A stretch of DNA of 64,000 nucleotides from Bifidobacterium adolescentis ATCC 15703 (GTDB lineage: Bacteria > Actinomycetota > Actinomycetes > Actinomycetales > Bifidobacteriaceae). The notes beneath the pieces were generated by a model. The model saw only the letters and a program-made list of their open reading frames with translations. It made no database searches and was not told the DNA's origin. The stretch is taken from positions 675,946 through 739,945 of the forward strand of contig NC_008618.1 of assembly GCF_000010425.1 (NCBI RefSeq), written 5' to 3'. The position numbers and the translations under genes were made by a program. Every line of letters starts with the position of its first letter. The first letter of the stretch is position 1. Below are positions 1 to 8,785 of the stretch, one piece after another.

Positions 1-77
1 ATGGAGACGTCGAATAAATTCTTTTTCTGAATAGCTTCCTTTTTGGAAAACAAGACATAACCAAGAGTGGGGATGGA

Positions 78-665
78 ATGGCTGATTCTCAACATGGACG
101 TTTGATTGTGCTCTGCGGACCCGCCGGAGTGGGCAAAGGCACTGTTCTGGGGCGCGTACGCGAACAGCACCCCGAAATCTGGCTGTCGGTGTCCGCCACG
201 ACACGCCAGCCTCGTCCGGGCGAAGTGAACGGCGTGAACTATTTCTTCATGACCGAACCTGAATTCCTGGCCAAAGAAAAGGCGGGGGAGTTTCTCGAAA
301 CCGCCGACGTGTTCGGCCTCGCCCACTACGGCACACCCGTGAAACCAGTCGTGGAACATCTGGAACGCAATATCCCCGTGGTCTTGGAAATCGACCTACA
401 GGGAGCCCGGACGGTCAAACGGCGCGCGAAGGAACTCGGCCTCGAAGTGCTTACCGTGTTCATTGAGCCGCCGTCCTTCGAAGAACTGAAACGTCGTCTG
501 ATCGGCCGTGGCACCGAAACCCCTCAGCAGCAGGCCAAAAGGCTTGAGACCGCCAAGGTCGAGTTGGCCGCTGCGCCGGAATTCGACAAACGCATCGTCA
601 ATAACGTGGTCGACGAGGCCGCAGACGAGCTTTGGCATATCATCGCCGAAGAGTTCGGCCTGTAA
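78..665 (+). CDS. gmk: Guanylate kinase
   Basis: Phosphorylates GMP to GDP with ATP in cytosolic purine nucleotide metabolism. The 195-residue protein has the family's usual length. A P-loop of the form GPAGVGKG lies at about residues 14-21, where most homologues have GPSGVGKG. It is followed by the GMP-binding stretch SATTRQPRPGE (about 39-49) and the GVNYFF segment of the NMP-binding domain. The purine-rich GGGGATGG just before the ATG is the only ribosome-binding candidate. The gene stands alone and ends at a strong bidirectional hairpin shared with ilvD. The 77 bases before it hold no gene I can support; the end of an upstream gene may lie there. Confidence 0.97.
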   Translation: MADSQHGRLIVLCGPAGVGKGTVLGRVREQHPEIWLSVSATTRQPRPGEVNGVNYFFMTEPEFLAKEKAGEFLETADVFGLAHYGTPVKPVVEHLERNIPVVLEIDLQGARTVKRRAKELGLEVLTVFIEPPSFEELKRRLIGRGTETPQQQAKRLETAKVELAAAPEFDKRIVNNVVDEAADELWHIIAEEFGL

Positions 666-700
666 TCCGTCAATCCGACTATCCAGCCAATAAAAACCGG

Positions 701-746
701 CATACGAAAAGGGCCTGCACGATTTCGCGCAGGCCCTTTTCGTATG
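701..746. terminator. Bidirectional terminator between gmk and ilvD
   Basis: An 18-base perfect inverted repeat (701-718 and 729-746) with a 10-base loop sits between convergent gmk and ilvD. Its arms contain AAAAGGG/CCCTTTT, so a U-rich tract follows the GC stem on either strand. It should terminate both genes. Confidence 0.9.
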
Positions 747-752
747 TTTGAA

Positions 753-2606
753 TCAGGCGAGACCGGACAGCTTGTCAATCAGCTCCGGATCACGGGTCGC
801 TCCCTTGTCAGCGGAGCGGGCGAAGGCGGCGTAAGCCTTCAGAGCCTGAGAAACCTTGCGATCACGATGGGCGACATAGCCATCGCCGGCCTCCAGCTCG
901 GCGCGGCGCTGAGCCAGCTCCTCGTCGGAAAGCTCGACGTTCACCGTACGGTTCGGAATGTCGATGTTGATGATGTCGCCGTTCTTGATCAGAGCGATCG
1001 GGCCCTTGTTCGCGGCCTCAGGCGCGATGTGTCCGATCGCCAGACCGGAAGAACCTCCGGAATAGCGGCCGTCGGTGAGCATGGCCACCTGCTTGCCGAT
1101 GCCCTTGCCCTTCACGAAGGAGGTCGGGTACAGCATCTCCTGCATGCCCGGACCGCCCTTCGGGCCTTCGTAACGGATGACCAGAGCCATGCCCGGCTTC
1201 AACGTGTCGTTGAGGATGACCTCGATGGCCTGCTCCTGGGATTCGACGACCAGCGCCGGTCCGCGGAACGTCCAGATCTCCTTCGGCACGCCTGCGGTCT
1301 TCACCACGCAGCCGTCAGGCGCGAGGTTGCCGCGCAGCACGGCCAGACCGCCTTCGGTGACCGCCGGATGGTCGATATCGTGGATGGCGCCGTTGACACG
1401 GTCACGATCGAGCGAATCGAACAGCGTGGTGTGCGTCCACGGTTCAGGGGAGACGATGTGGCCCGGAGCGGCCAGATACATCTGCTTGGCTTCCTCGGTG
1501 CAGGTGTCGCGCATGATGTCCCAGTCGTTAAGCTTGTCTTCCAACGACTTGTAATCAATGGAATGCACGTCGCGGTGCAGCTTGCCGGCACGGTCAAGCT
1601 CGCCGAGGATGCCGGTGATGCCGCCGGCGCGGTGCACGTCGGAAATCTCCCATTCGCCGGACGGCGACGCCTTGCAGATGCACGGCACGGTGTGGGAGAT
1701 ACGCTCGATGTCATCCAGTGTGAAGTCCACGTCGGCGGACTGCGCCATGGCGAGGATATGCAGCACGGTGTTGGTGGAACCGCCCATGGCCACATCCATG
1801 GTCATGGCGTTCTCGAAAGCCTTCTTGGTGGCAATGGAACGCGGCAGCACGGAATCGTCGTCATCGTCGTAATACTGCTTGGCGATCTTCACCACCTGCT
1901 CGGCGGCGCGCTTGAACAGGTCCTTGCGGTAGGAATGGGAGGCCAGAATGGTGCCGTTGCCCGGCAGAGCCAGACCGATGGCCTCGGTCAGGCAGTTCAT
2001 GGAGTTGGCGGTGAACATGCCGGCGCAGGAACCGCAGGTCGGGCAGACGGTCTTCTCGTAGGCGAGCAGATCCTCTTCGTTCAGATTGTCATCGGCGGAG
2101 GCGTACATCACGTCGATCAGATCGGTGTTCTTCTTCACGGTGCCGTCGGGCAGCACGGTGGTGCCGGCCTCCATCGGACCGCCGGAAACGAACACGGTCG
2201 GAATGTTGAGTCGCAGCGCGGCCATCAGCATGCCCGGCACGACCTTGTCGCAGTTCGGGATGCAGATCAGCGCGTCGGCGCAGTGCGCGTTCACCTGATA
2301 TTCCACGGTATCGGCGATGATGTCGCGGCTCGGCAGGGAGTACAGCATGCCGGTGTGGCCCATGGCGATGCCGTCATCAACGGCCATCGTGTTGAACTCG
2401 CGCGGAATGCCGCCGGCTTCCTTGATGGCATCGGAAATCAGACGGCCCACTTTGTTCAGGTGCACATGTCCCGGCAGGAACTCGTCGAAGGAATTGGCGA
2501 TGGCGATGATCGGCTTGCCGAAATCCTTGCCATCCACACCGGCGGCGCGGTAGAGGGCGCGAGCGCCCGCGAATACTCGTCCATTCATTAGTTTTGCAGA
2601 TCGCAT
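753..2606 (-). CDS. ilvD: Dihydroxy-acid dehydratase
   Basis: Dehydrates 2,3-dihydroxy-isovalerate and 2,3-dihydroxy-3-methylvalerate to the 2-keto acids in valine and isoleucine synthesis. The protein is about 617 residues, the long E. coli-type form. Visible landmarks are [14 protein letters not shown] near the N-terminus, the NCDK metal-site motif (about residue 119), [10 protein letters not shown] with Fe-S ligand cysteines (about 188-196) and GRYSGGSSG near the C-terminus. The reading frame opens at 2654, but AGGAGG at 2619-2614 stands 7 bases before the ATG at 2606 and only 1 base before the ATG at 2612, so 2606 is preferred. A -35-like TTGACA (2654-2649) lies upstream on this strand. 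Confidence 0.96.
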
Positions 2607-2626
2607 TTCCATGCCTCCTATTGTGC

Positions 2627-2654
2627 TGGCTAAACGGGACACGTGTTTTGTCAA
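2627..2654 (-). promoter_or_regulatory. Candidate ilvD promoter with an ACACGTGT palindrome in the spacer
   Basis: On the minus strand a consensus -35 TTGACA (2654-2649) is followed after 16 bases by a weak -10-like TAGCCA (2632-2627). The 8-base palindrome ACACGTGT (2639-2646) lies inside the spacer, where a repressor could block polymerase. The -10 is poor, so the promoter call is tentative. Confidence 0.4.
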
Positions 2655-2766
2655 GAGTCACTATGTGGAAATTTTCGGAAAACCGTGTGATTCCCTTACA
2701 GGTTGGATAACTACGCTGGTGGAGAAGGCCTGTGGGAGAGGCAAGGTTGAGGTCCAGTGGATTGCC

Positions 2767-2772
2767 TATACT
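2767..2772 (+). promoter_or_regulatory. -10 element of the rpoZ promoter
   Basis: TATACT, five of six matches to TATAAT, lies 54 bases before the rpoZ start. GGTTGA at 2745-2750, with a 16-base spacer, is the best -35 candidate but is weak. Confidence 0.5.
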
Positions 2773-2826
2773 AATGATTTTGGAAAAGAAGCTTTTGGCT
2801 TATCTGATGATTTGGAGATAATCACT

Positions 2827-3111
2827 ATGGCATTCGGCACTGAGCCAACCCCGACCGGTCTTGCGGATCCGCCGATCGACGATTTGATGGAGCATGCGGA
2901 CTCCAAGTACGCTCTGGCCATTTTCGCGGCCAAGCGTGCCCGCCAGATCAATTCCTATTTCACCCAGCTCAATGAGGGTCTGCTGCAGAACGTCGGCCCG
3001 CTGGTGGAATACCAGAATCAGGAGAAGCCGCTGTCCATCGCGTTCCGCGAGATCAACAGTGGTCTGCTTGAGGAAACCCTTGGTGAGGACGATCTGACCG
3101 AAGGCAACTGA
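2827..3111 (+). CDS. rpoZ: DNA-directed RNA polymerase subunit omega
   Basis: Small subunit that binds beta-prime and helps assemble RNA polymerase. At 94 residues it fits actinobacterial omega. The typical helical core is [27 protein letters not shown], with PPIDDL at its start. The frame is open back to 2611, but the family N-terminus starts at the ATG at 2827, preceded by GGAG (2814-2817) at 9 bases. It is transcribed divergently from ilvD and lies before metK with a long leader between, an order often seen in actinobacteria as gmk-rpoZ-metK. Here ilvD is inserted between gmk and rpoZ. Confidence 0.95.
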
Positions 3112-3180
3112 TCTACACGGTTCCCATAGAGGGACTGGCATCATTTTTCATTCGCCCCGATACCTGAGCGGTGCGCTTTG

Positions 3181-3201
3181 AATAGTCAACAATTAACTAT
3201 T
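3181..3201. repeat. Imperfect palindrome upstream of metK
   Basis: AATAGTCAA and TTAACTATT are 9-base arms separated by CAA, matching at 8 of 9 positions; the mismatch would be a G-U pair in RNA. The repeat lies in the rpoZ-metK intergenic region about 85 bases before metK. It may be a repressor operator or a hairpin in the leader. Confidence 0.5.
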
Positions 3202-3204
3202 GAT

Positions 3205-3291
3205 TGCGTCTGTGAAGGACGGGGCGTTTTTCGTGGGCGATCACAGGATGCGAACGGTTGGGTGTTCGCGAAAGGAGCAGCCGTATGGCTG
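3205..3291 (+). promoter_or_regulatory. Structured metK leader, candidate SAM-VI riboswitch
   Basis: Three pairings are visible: CTGTGA (3210-3215) with TCACAG (3241-3246); GCGAAC (3250-3255) with GTTCGC (3264-3269), directly before the Shine-Dalgarno AAAGGAG (3271-3277); and CAGCC (3278-3282) with GGCTG (3287-3291), which encloses the AUG. SAM-VI riboswitches are known upstream of metK in Bifidobacterium and act on ribosome access. The class assignment comes from genus, gene and position; I could not align the consensus. Confidence 0.4.
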
Positions 3292-4499
3292 AATTGAAGT
3301 TGATTTCCGCCGAGTCGGTGACGGAGGGCCATCCGGATAAGGTCTGCGACCAGATTTCCGATGCGATTCTCGACGATATGCTCGCGCAGGATCCGCATTC
3401 CCATGTCGCCGTGGAGACCTGCGCCACGGTCGGACAGTTCTTCGTGTTCGGTGAGGTGACCAGCGAAGGCTATTCCGACATCCAGAACATCGTGCGCTCC
3501 GTGGTGCGCAATATCGGCTACACCAGCTCCCGCGTGGGACTTGACGCCGATTCCTGCGGTGTGACGGTGTCGCTTACCGAGCAAAGTCCGGAAATCAACC
3601 AGGGCGTTGCCCGGTTGAGTGGCGAGGAGGAGTCGAAGGCGTCCCGTGAACAGCGGTATGAGGCGCAAGGCGCGGGCGACCAAGGCGTGATGTTCGGCTA
3701 TGCGTGCGACGAGACCGACGTGCTTATGCCGTTGCCGATTCATCTGGCGCACCGTCTGGCGTATCGTCTCGCCGAAGTGCGCAAGAGCGGTGAGGTGCCG
3801 CATCTTCGTCCGGATGGCAAGACGCAGGTGACCATCGAATACGACGACGATGACCATCCCGTGCGTCTCGACACCGTGCTGGTCTCCACCCAGCACGACC
3901 CGGAAGTGGACCAGGCATGGCTTAAGGAACAGCTCACCGAACATGTGATCCGTCCGGTGCTGGATGACGTGCTCGCCGACCGTGTGGCCCACGACGAATA
4001 CCGCGTGCTGGTGAATCCGACCGGCTCGTTCATCCTTGGCGGTCCGGCAGCCGACGCCGGTCTGACCGGCCGCAAGATCATCGTCGACACCTACGGCGGC
4101 GCTGCCCACCATGGCGGCGGCGCGTTCTCCGGCAAGGATCCGAGCAAGGTGGATCGTTCCGCGGCCTATGCGGCACGCTGGGTGGCCAAGAACATCGTGG
4201 CCGCCGGCCTTGCCCACAAGGTCGAGGTGCAGGTCGCCTACGCCATCGGCGTGGCCGATCCGGTGTCCATCAACGTGGAGACCTACGGCACCGAGATCGG
4301 TGTGACCCGCGAGCAGATCCAGCAGGCGGTGCGCAAGGTGTTCGACCTGCGTCCCGCCGCCATCATCGACGAGCTTGACCTGAAGCGTCCGATCTACTCC
4401 AAGACCGCGGCCTACGGCCATTTCGGTCGCGAGGATGCCGACTTCACTTGGGAAGCCACCAACAAGGTCGACGAACTCAAGGAGGCCATCAAGGCTTGA
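3285..4499 (+). CDS. metK: S-adenosylmethionine synthetase
   Basis: Makes S-adenosylmethionine from methionine and ATP. The protein is 404 residues, the normal length. It shows the ATP-binding GHPDK (residues 15-19), the signature [12 protein letters not shown], and the second signature [19 protein letters not shown]. The frame opens at 3258, but the family begins at MAELKLIS. The ATG at 3285 has AAAGGAG 7 bases upstream. The structured leader suggests feedback control by the product. A 7-base hairpin (4507-4513/4531-4537) lies after the stop, without a clear U-tract. Confidence 0.97.
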   Translation: MAELKLISAESVTEGHPDKVCDQISDAILDDMLAQDPHSHVAVETCATVGQFFVFGEVTSEGYSDIQNIVRSVVRNIGYTSSRVGLDADSCGVTVSLTEQSPEINQGVARLSGEEESKASREQRYEAQGAGDQGVMFGYACDETDVLMPLPIHLAHRLAYRLAEVRKSGEVPHLRPDGKTQVTIEYDDDDHPVRLDTVLVSTQHDPEVDQAWLKEQLTEHVIRPVLDDVLADRVAHDEYRVLVNPTGSFILGGPAADAGLTGRKIIVDTYGGAAHHGGGAFSGKDPSKVDRSAAYAARWVAKNIVAAGLAHKVEVQVAYAIGVADPVSINVETYGTEIGVTREQIQQAVRKVFDLRPAAIIDELDLKRPIYSKTAAYGHFGREDADFTWEATNKVDELKEAIKA

Positions 4500-4506
4500 A
4501 AACGCG

Positions 4507-4537
4507 GCCGACGTCCTACGATGAAACAGGCGTCGGC
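4507..4537 (+). other. Stem-loop between metK and priA-like gene
   Basis: GCCGACG and CGTCGGC form a perfect 7-base inverted repeat with a 17-base loop right after metK. No T-run follows, so it may only stabilise the metK 3' end or terminate weakly. The priA-like gene starts 20 bases beyond it and seems to have its own promoter. Confidence 0.4.
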
Positions 4538-4557
4538 GCATGCGTTACCCTTGCATT

Positions 4558-6789
4558 ATGACCAATGAGGATGCCGAGCAGCTGGCGCTTGACGGGCTTG
4601 CCCCGCGCAAGCGGCGCAAACGCGCGCCCGCCGTCAAAACGCCAGCCGCCGAACATCCCATAGCCCAAGTGGTGCTGGACATCCAGGCCACGCATCTGGG
4701 ACAGACCTTCGACTATTTCGTCGAGGAAAAATACTCTGCGGCCGCCCAACCCGGCGTGATGGTGCGCGTCCGCTTCGGCGGGCAGCGGGTCAACGGCATC
4801 ATATGGAAACGCGCCGATACCAGCGCCACACCCGAATCATCGATACGTTACATCGAACGTGTGGTCACCGACCGTGTGCTCGTTCCCGAATCCATGCGCG
4901 ACGATATGACGCGCATCGCGGACGCGTTCGGCGGCACGCGCGCCAATATCCTCCGCCTGGCAGTGCCGCCGCGCGTGGCAAAAGTCGAAAGCCAGCTGCG
5001 CGTCGGCAATCGCGATGCCGCAGGAACCGCGGCGGGCAAACAACGGCTCACCGCCGTCGACCAGGAGATATACGGCCAGTTGCAACGTCAATACGGCAAC
5101 ATCAATCTGCTGCATGACGCGCTGCAAGGCAGACGTTTCCAATCGTTCGTCTTCGACCTGCTACCCGGTGCCGACCATTGGCGGCGCTGCGCGGCATGGA
5201 TGGTGGCCGCGGCGCTCGCTCAGAACAAGCCGGCGGTGCTGGTGCTGCCGACCATGCGGGAGATCGCCGACATGACTGAGACCCTACGGTCGGTCGGCTT
5301 GAAACCGTTCGCTCCGACCGGAGCCGCGAACGGCGTCTATGACGGCGATTTCGCGGTGCTCAACGCGCAGATGGCGCCAGCCGACCGTTACCGGGCATAT
5401 CTCGCGATCAGCTGCGGACAAGTGCGTTGCGTGCTGGGCACGCGCGCCGCCATGTACGCGCCGGTGGAAGGCAACGCGCTGTTCCTCATCCTTGATGACG
5501 TGTGCTACCAGGACGCCGACGGCATGATGCCGTACGCCAACGCGCGCGGTGTGCTTCGGCTCCGCGCGAAATCGCATAACGGCGTGTTCGTCGCGATGGC
5601 CAATGCGCGCAGCGCGCAAAGCCAATGGGAAACCGACGCGGCGCACGTCGGAGATACGCAGGTGAGCGGCTTCAGCACGCCCATACACGCGTTGCCGGCC
5701 GTGACCAAGGAAGCGTCTCCATGGATTCGCTGGCTCAATCGCGACGAGCTGGCACGACTCGCCGATCCGACCATCGGCGCACGCGTGCCACACACCGCGG
5801 TCCGGATACTGTCCAAAGCTTTGGAAACCGGTCCGGTGCTGCTGTCCATACCGCAGGACGGCATCACCGAAGCGTTAAGCTGCTCGAAATGCCACCGCCA
5901 AGTGCGATGCGCGCGTTGCACGGGACCATTGGAACGGTTGGCGGACGGAACGATTCGATGCCGCTGGTGCGGCGCCGCCACCGTGCAATGGTCATGCCCG
6001 ACATGCCATAACGAGCGCATGCGCGTGGTCAGGGTCGGCGCCGCCGGAACCGCGATGGAACTGGCCAGACTGTTCCGTGGCGTGCCGATGGTGCTGTCCA
6101 CGCCAAGCCAGCCAAGAGGCGTCGTGTCCGATATCGGATTCGCTCCGCAACTGGTCATCGCCACGCCCGGCGCGGAGCCGCGTGTGCGCGGGGAGAGTCC
6201 GGCACAATGCGAATACCGTGCCGTGGCCATCCTCGACGCGTGGACCAGTTTGTATGCGTCCGGCATCGACGCCGATGTGGACACGTTGACCGGATGGATG
6301 CGCGCGGTGTCGCTGTGCGCGCCGCGGACCCGTGGAGGACAGGCGCTGCTGATCGGGGAAACAGATCCCGTGCTCGCACGATCGTTGATGCTGTGGAATT
6401 CGCCGATGCTTGCCCAAGTCGAAGTGGAGGACCGCGCCCAGACCGCGCTGCCGCCGGTATTCGCCGCGGCCTGCGTGTGGGGCCGACGAGATGCGGTTGG
6501 GACGATGTTGAAACGAATCGGCGCGTTGGCCGGTGGCGACATGGCCACCATCGACACGATCGCCGGTACGATGCCGTCCGTCTTGGGTCCGGTGCCGATT
6601 CCGCAGCCACGCACCATCGATTCACGTGAATTGGAAGGCACCGCGGACAGGGTCAAAGCAGTCGTGCGCGTCCCACAGGGCAGACGTGCCGAATTGGCGT
6701 TGCGGCTGCGTTCGGCAAGCGCCCGCCACGTGGCTTCACGCGAACCTGGGGAACTGCGATTCCAGATGGATCCGAAGGAACGCATCTGA
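4558..6789 (+). CDS. priA: PriA-like primosomal protein N', helicase motifs lost
   Basis: PriA restarts stalled replication forks by loading the primosome. The 743-residue protein keeps the N-terminal DNA-binding domain (VVLDIQATHLGQTFDYFV..., PGVMVRVRFGGQRVNGII) and an eight-cysteine zinc region (CSKC-CARC-CRWC-CPTC, about residues 442-482). Where helicases have a Walker A GxxGSGKT, this has PGADHWRR. LILDDVCYQ replaces the DEEH box. ATPase activity is therefore unlikely, as is typical of actinobacterial PriA. The ATG at 4558 follows TACCCT (4546-4551) by 6 bases and has no Shine-Dalgarno, suggesting a leaderless mRNA; an ATG at 4540 is the alternative. Confidence 0.88.
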   Translation: MTNEDAEQLALDGLAPRKRRKRAPAVKTPAAEHPIAQVVLDIQATHLGQTFDYFVEEKYSAAAQPGVMVRVRFGGQRVNGIIWKRADTSATPESSIRYIERVVTDRVLVPESMRDDMTRIADAFGGTRANILRLAVPPRVAKVESQLRVGNRDAAGTAAGKQRLTAVDQEIYGQLQRQYGNINLLHDALQGRRFQSFVFDLLPGADHWRRCAAWMVAAALAQNKPAVLVLPTMREIADMTETLRSVGLKPFAPTGAANGVYDGDFAVLNAQMAPADRYRAYLAISCGQVRCVLGTRAAMYAPVEGNALFLILDDVCYQDADGMMPYANARGVLRLRAKSHNGVFVAMANARSAQSQWETDAAHVGDTQVSGFSTPIHALPAVTKEASPWIRWLNRDELARLADPTIGARVPHTAVRILSKALETGPVLLSIPQDGITEALSCSKCHRQVRCARCTGPLERLADGTIRCRWCGAATVQWSCPTCHNERMRVVRVGAAGTAMELARLFRGVPMVLSTPSQPRGVVSDIGFAPQLVIATPGAEPRVRGESPAQCEYRAVAILDAWTSLYASGIDADVDTLTGWMRAVSLCAPRTRGGQALLIGETDPVLARSLMLWNSPMLAQVEVEDRAQTALPPVFAAACVWGRRDAVGTMLKRIGALAGGDMATIDTIAGTMPSVLGPVPIPQPRTIDSRELEGTADRVKAVVRVPQGRRAELALRLRSASARHVASREPGELRFQMDPKERI

Positions 6790-6855
6790 CGGACGTCCCC
6801 TCAACGTGAAACACTGGAACGACTGATGACGTTGACGTTAGGAATGGAGAAACGC

Positions 6856-7566
6856 ATGAAAGGCTGGCCGGGAGAGCCGCAAATGGAATATGACGTGCTT
6901 ATGGCCGACGGCAACGCCGCTGCGAACGCCGGCCGGCAGATCACCGACGTGATCTTCGATTTCGGCAACGTGCTTATCTATTGGGATCCGGCGGCGGTGA
7001 TGACCCCACGGTACTCGGACGGACTGGTGGAACAGTTCCTCGACAATGACGTCTCCGGCTTCTACGACATCAACAACGAACTGGACGCCGGCATGTCCAA
7101 TGACGATGGCGTGGCTCTGATGCGTGAACGCCACGGAGACCAGTGGGCCGATATGATGCGGTACTATCTGGACAATTTCGTCGATTCGCTGACCGGCGTG
7201 GTGCCAGGCGCGCGCGTGCTCATCAACGATCTGAAAGCAGCCGGCGTCCACGTATGGGGCTTGAGCAACTGGCAGAAGGACCTGTTCCCGGTGGCGCTCG
7301 ACCATTACGACATTCTGTGCAGTCTTGAGGACCGCGTGGTGTCCGGTTACGTGGGACTGCGCAAACCGCACCGCGATATTTACGATTACGCTCTAAAACA
7401 GTTCGGCATCGACGCTTCCGGCGCGCTGTTCGTGGATGACAAGGCGATGAACATCGTCGGCGCGAACGAAGCCGGCATTCGCGGCGTACGGTTCAAGGAT
7501 GCCCGCGCGTTGCGCACCCTGCTGATCGACGCGGGCGTGGCGATTCCCGCGGTACATGAAAAATAA
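6856..7566 (+). CDS. HAD-superfamily phosphatase, YihX-like
   Basis: Probable small-molecule phosphatase of about 236 residues. Motif I is DFGNVLIYWD: the nucleophile Asp is present, but the second Asp of DxD is absent, as in the YihX/glucose-1-phosphatase group with FDLGNV. Motif II is GLSNW, the motif III lysine is in LRKPHRDIY, and the motif IV acids are in LFVDDKAMN. The substrate is not evident. Of several in-frame ATGs, 6856 has GGAG (6846-6849) at 6 bases and is preferred; the frame opens at 6826. The gene lies between priA-like and fmt with short gaps. Confidence 0.8.
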   Translation: MKGWPGEPQMEYDVLMADGNAAANAGRQITDVIFDFGNVLIYWDPAAVMTPRYSDGLVEQFLDNDVSGFYDINNELDAGMSNDDGVALMRERHGDQWADMMRYYLDNFVDSLTGVVPGARVLINDLKAAGVHVWGLSNWQKDLFPVALDHYDILCSLEDRVVSGYVGLRKPHRDIYDYALKQFGIDASGALFVDDKAMNIVGANEAGIRGVRFKDARALRTLLIDAGVAIPAVHEK

Positions 7567-7671
7567 CGACATACGCAGATTAGACAGACGGTTGTGCTTG
7601 CGGTCGCTATGCGGGATCGACGCATACGGTCGCATGCATTGATGGATATGAAAGGTGAGGAGATTCGTCTC

Positions 7672-8634
7672 ATGTTGAAAGTGCTGTTCGCAGGTACGCC
7701 GGATGTGGCGGTGCCGTCGTTGAAACTATTGGCCCAGGATACCGAGCATTTCGAAGTGGTGGCCGTGCTCACCAGGCCGGACGCGCCAACCGGACGAGGT
7801 CGCAAACTGGTGGCGAATCCAGTCAAGCAGGCCGCGCTCGAACTCGGTCTGCCGGTCATCGAATCCGATCCGAGCGAGGAAACGTTCGTGTCCGAGCTTG
7901 CGGCCACCGGCGCACAGGCCGCCGCTGTGGTGGCGTACGGCAAGATCCTGAAGCAGGACGTGCTCGACGCGCTGCCGATGGGCTGGTACAACCTGCATTT
8001 CTCCCTGCTGCCCCAATGGCGTGGCGCCGCTCCGGTGCAACGTTCCATCTGGGCGGGGGAGAAGGTGACGGGCGCCACCGTGTTCCGTATCGTCCGTGCC
8101 ATGGACGCCGGCCCGATTCTGGCGCAATCCACCGTGGAAATCGGCGCGCACGAGACCGCCGGAGAATTGCTGGGACGTTTGGCCGAAGACGGCTCGCATC
8201 TGCTCGCAGCCTCGTTGCAGGCGCTGGCCGATGATCAGATCGCACCGGTGGAACAGCCTGCCGGAGCGTATGAGGTCGCGCAGAAGATCACCGTGGAGGA
8301 CGCGCATATCCGCTTCGACGTGCCGGTATTCGCCGCCGACCGCCAGATTCGCGCATGCACGCCGAATCCGGGAGCCTGGTGCGAACTGCATGCCCATGCG
8401 GACGCCGAACCGGCGACCCTGCACGTATTGCGCGCGCAGCCGGCCGACATGTCCAATCCGAACGCACCGGCATCGCTTGAACCCGGCCATATCGTGGCCG
8501 GCAAGAAGAACGTGTGGGTCGGCACCTCCACCGAGCCGCTCGAGCTGCTGGAAGTTAAAGCGCAAGGCAAGAAAGCCATGCGCGCCGCCGACTGGGCCCG
8601 TGGCGCCCACCTCGATAACGCCTTCTGTGAGTAA
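7672..8634 (+). CDS. fmt: Methionyl-tRNA formyltransferase
   Basis: Transfers a formyl group from 10-formyl-tetrahydrofolate to initiator Met-tRNA. The protein is 320 residues. It begins [17 protein letters not shown] and has the catalytic segment [17 protein letters not shown] (Asn, His and the SLLP loop) and the acid in MDAGPIL. The C-terminal tRNA-binding domain contains [10 protein letters not shown]. The frame opens at 7594, but homologues start at 7672, preceded by GAGGAG (7657-7662) at 9 bases. fmt commonly neighbours priA in bacteria, as here with one HAD gene between. Confidence 0.96.
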   Translation: MLKVLFAGTPDVAVPSLKLLAQDTEHFEVVAVLTRPDAPTGRGRKLVANPVKQAALELGLPVIESDPSEETFVSELAATGAQAAAVVAYGKILKQDVLDALPMGWYNLHFSLLPQWRGAAPVQRSIWAGEKVTGATVFRIVRAMDAGPILAQSTVEIGAHETAGELLGRLAEDGSHLLAASLQALADDQIAPVEQPAGAYEVAQKITVEDAHIRFDVPVFAADRQIRACTPNPGAWCELHAHADAEPATLHVLRAQPADMSNPNAPASLEPGHIVAGKKNVWVGTSTEPLELLEVKAQGKKAMRAADWARGAHLDNAFCE

Positions 8635-8678
8635 GATTTTTGTTTCTACTGTAAGTATGTGAGTGGCTGCGGCGTCCG

Positions 8679-8767
8679 CGACCGGCGGGCGGCATGCATT
8701 GACGACACGCTCCGGGCCGCTCAGGCCAAGTCTTTACGGTCTTACAACGCATGCCGCCCACCGGTCG
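8679..8767. repeat. 23-base inverted repeat between fmt and serB
   Basis: Arms 8679-8701 and 8745-8767 match at 21 of 23 positions; both mismatches are transitions that allow G-U pairs on one strand. The 43-base loop contains a further GGCC(g)CTCAGGCC repeat. It lies between convergent fmt and serB but has no T-tract on either side, so it is unlike the other terminators here. It could terminate both genes, encode a structured RNA, or be an element remnant. Confidence 0.7.
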
Positions 8768-8785
8768 CTCGTAGGTGCGGAAAAG

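Noticed and set aside
1..30. Nine-codon ATG frame at the window start
   Set aside because: No ribosome-binding context and too short. It may be by chance in the tail of an upstream gene that is outside the window.
744..2591. 615-codon open frame on the plus strand
   Set aside because: It lies fully antisense to ilvD, has a His/Gly/Val-rich composition typical of a reverse frame, and shows no domain. The same applies to long frames antisense to metK (3186-4541), groEL (30307-32055), clpC (39430-41409), hisS (43509-44960) and the MFS/clpP region (58778-60412).
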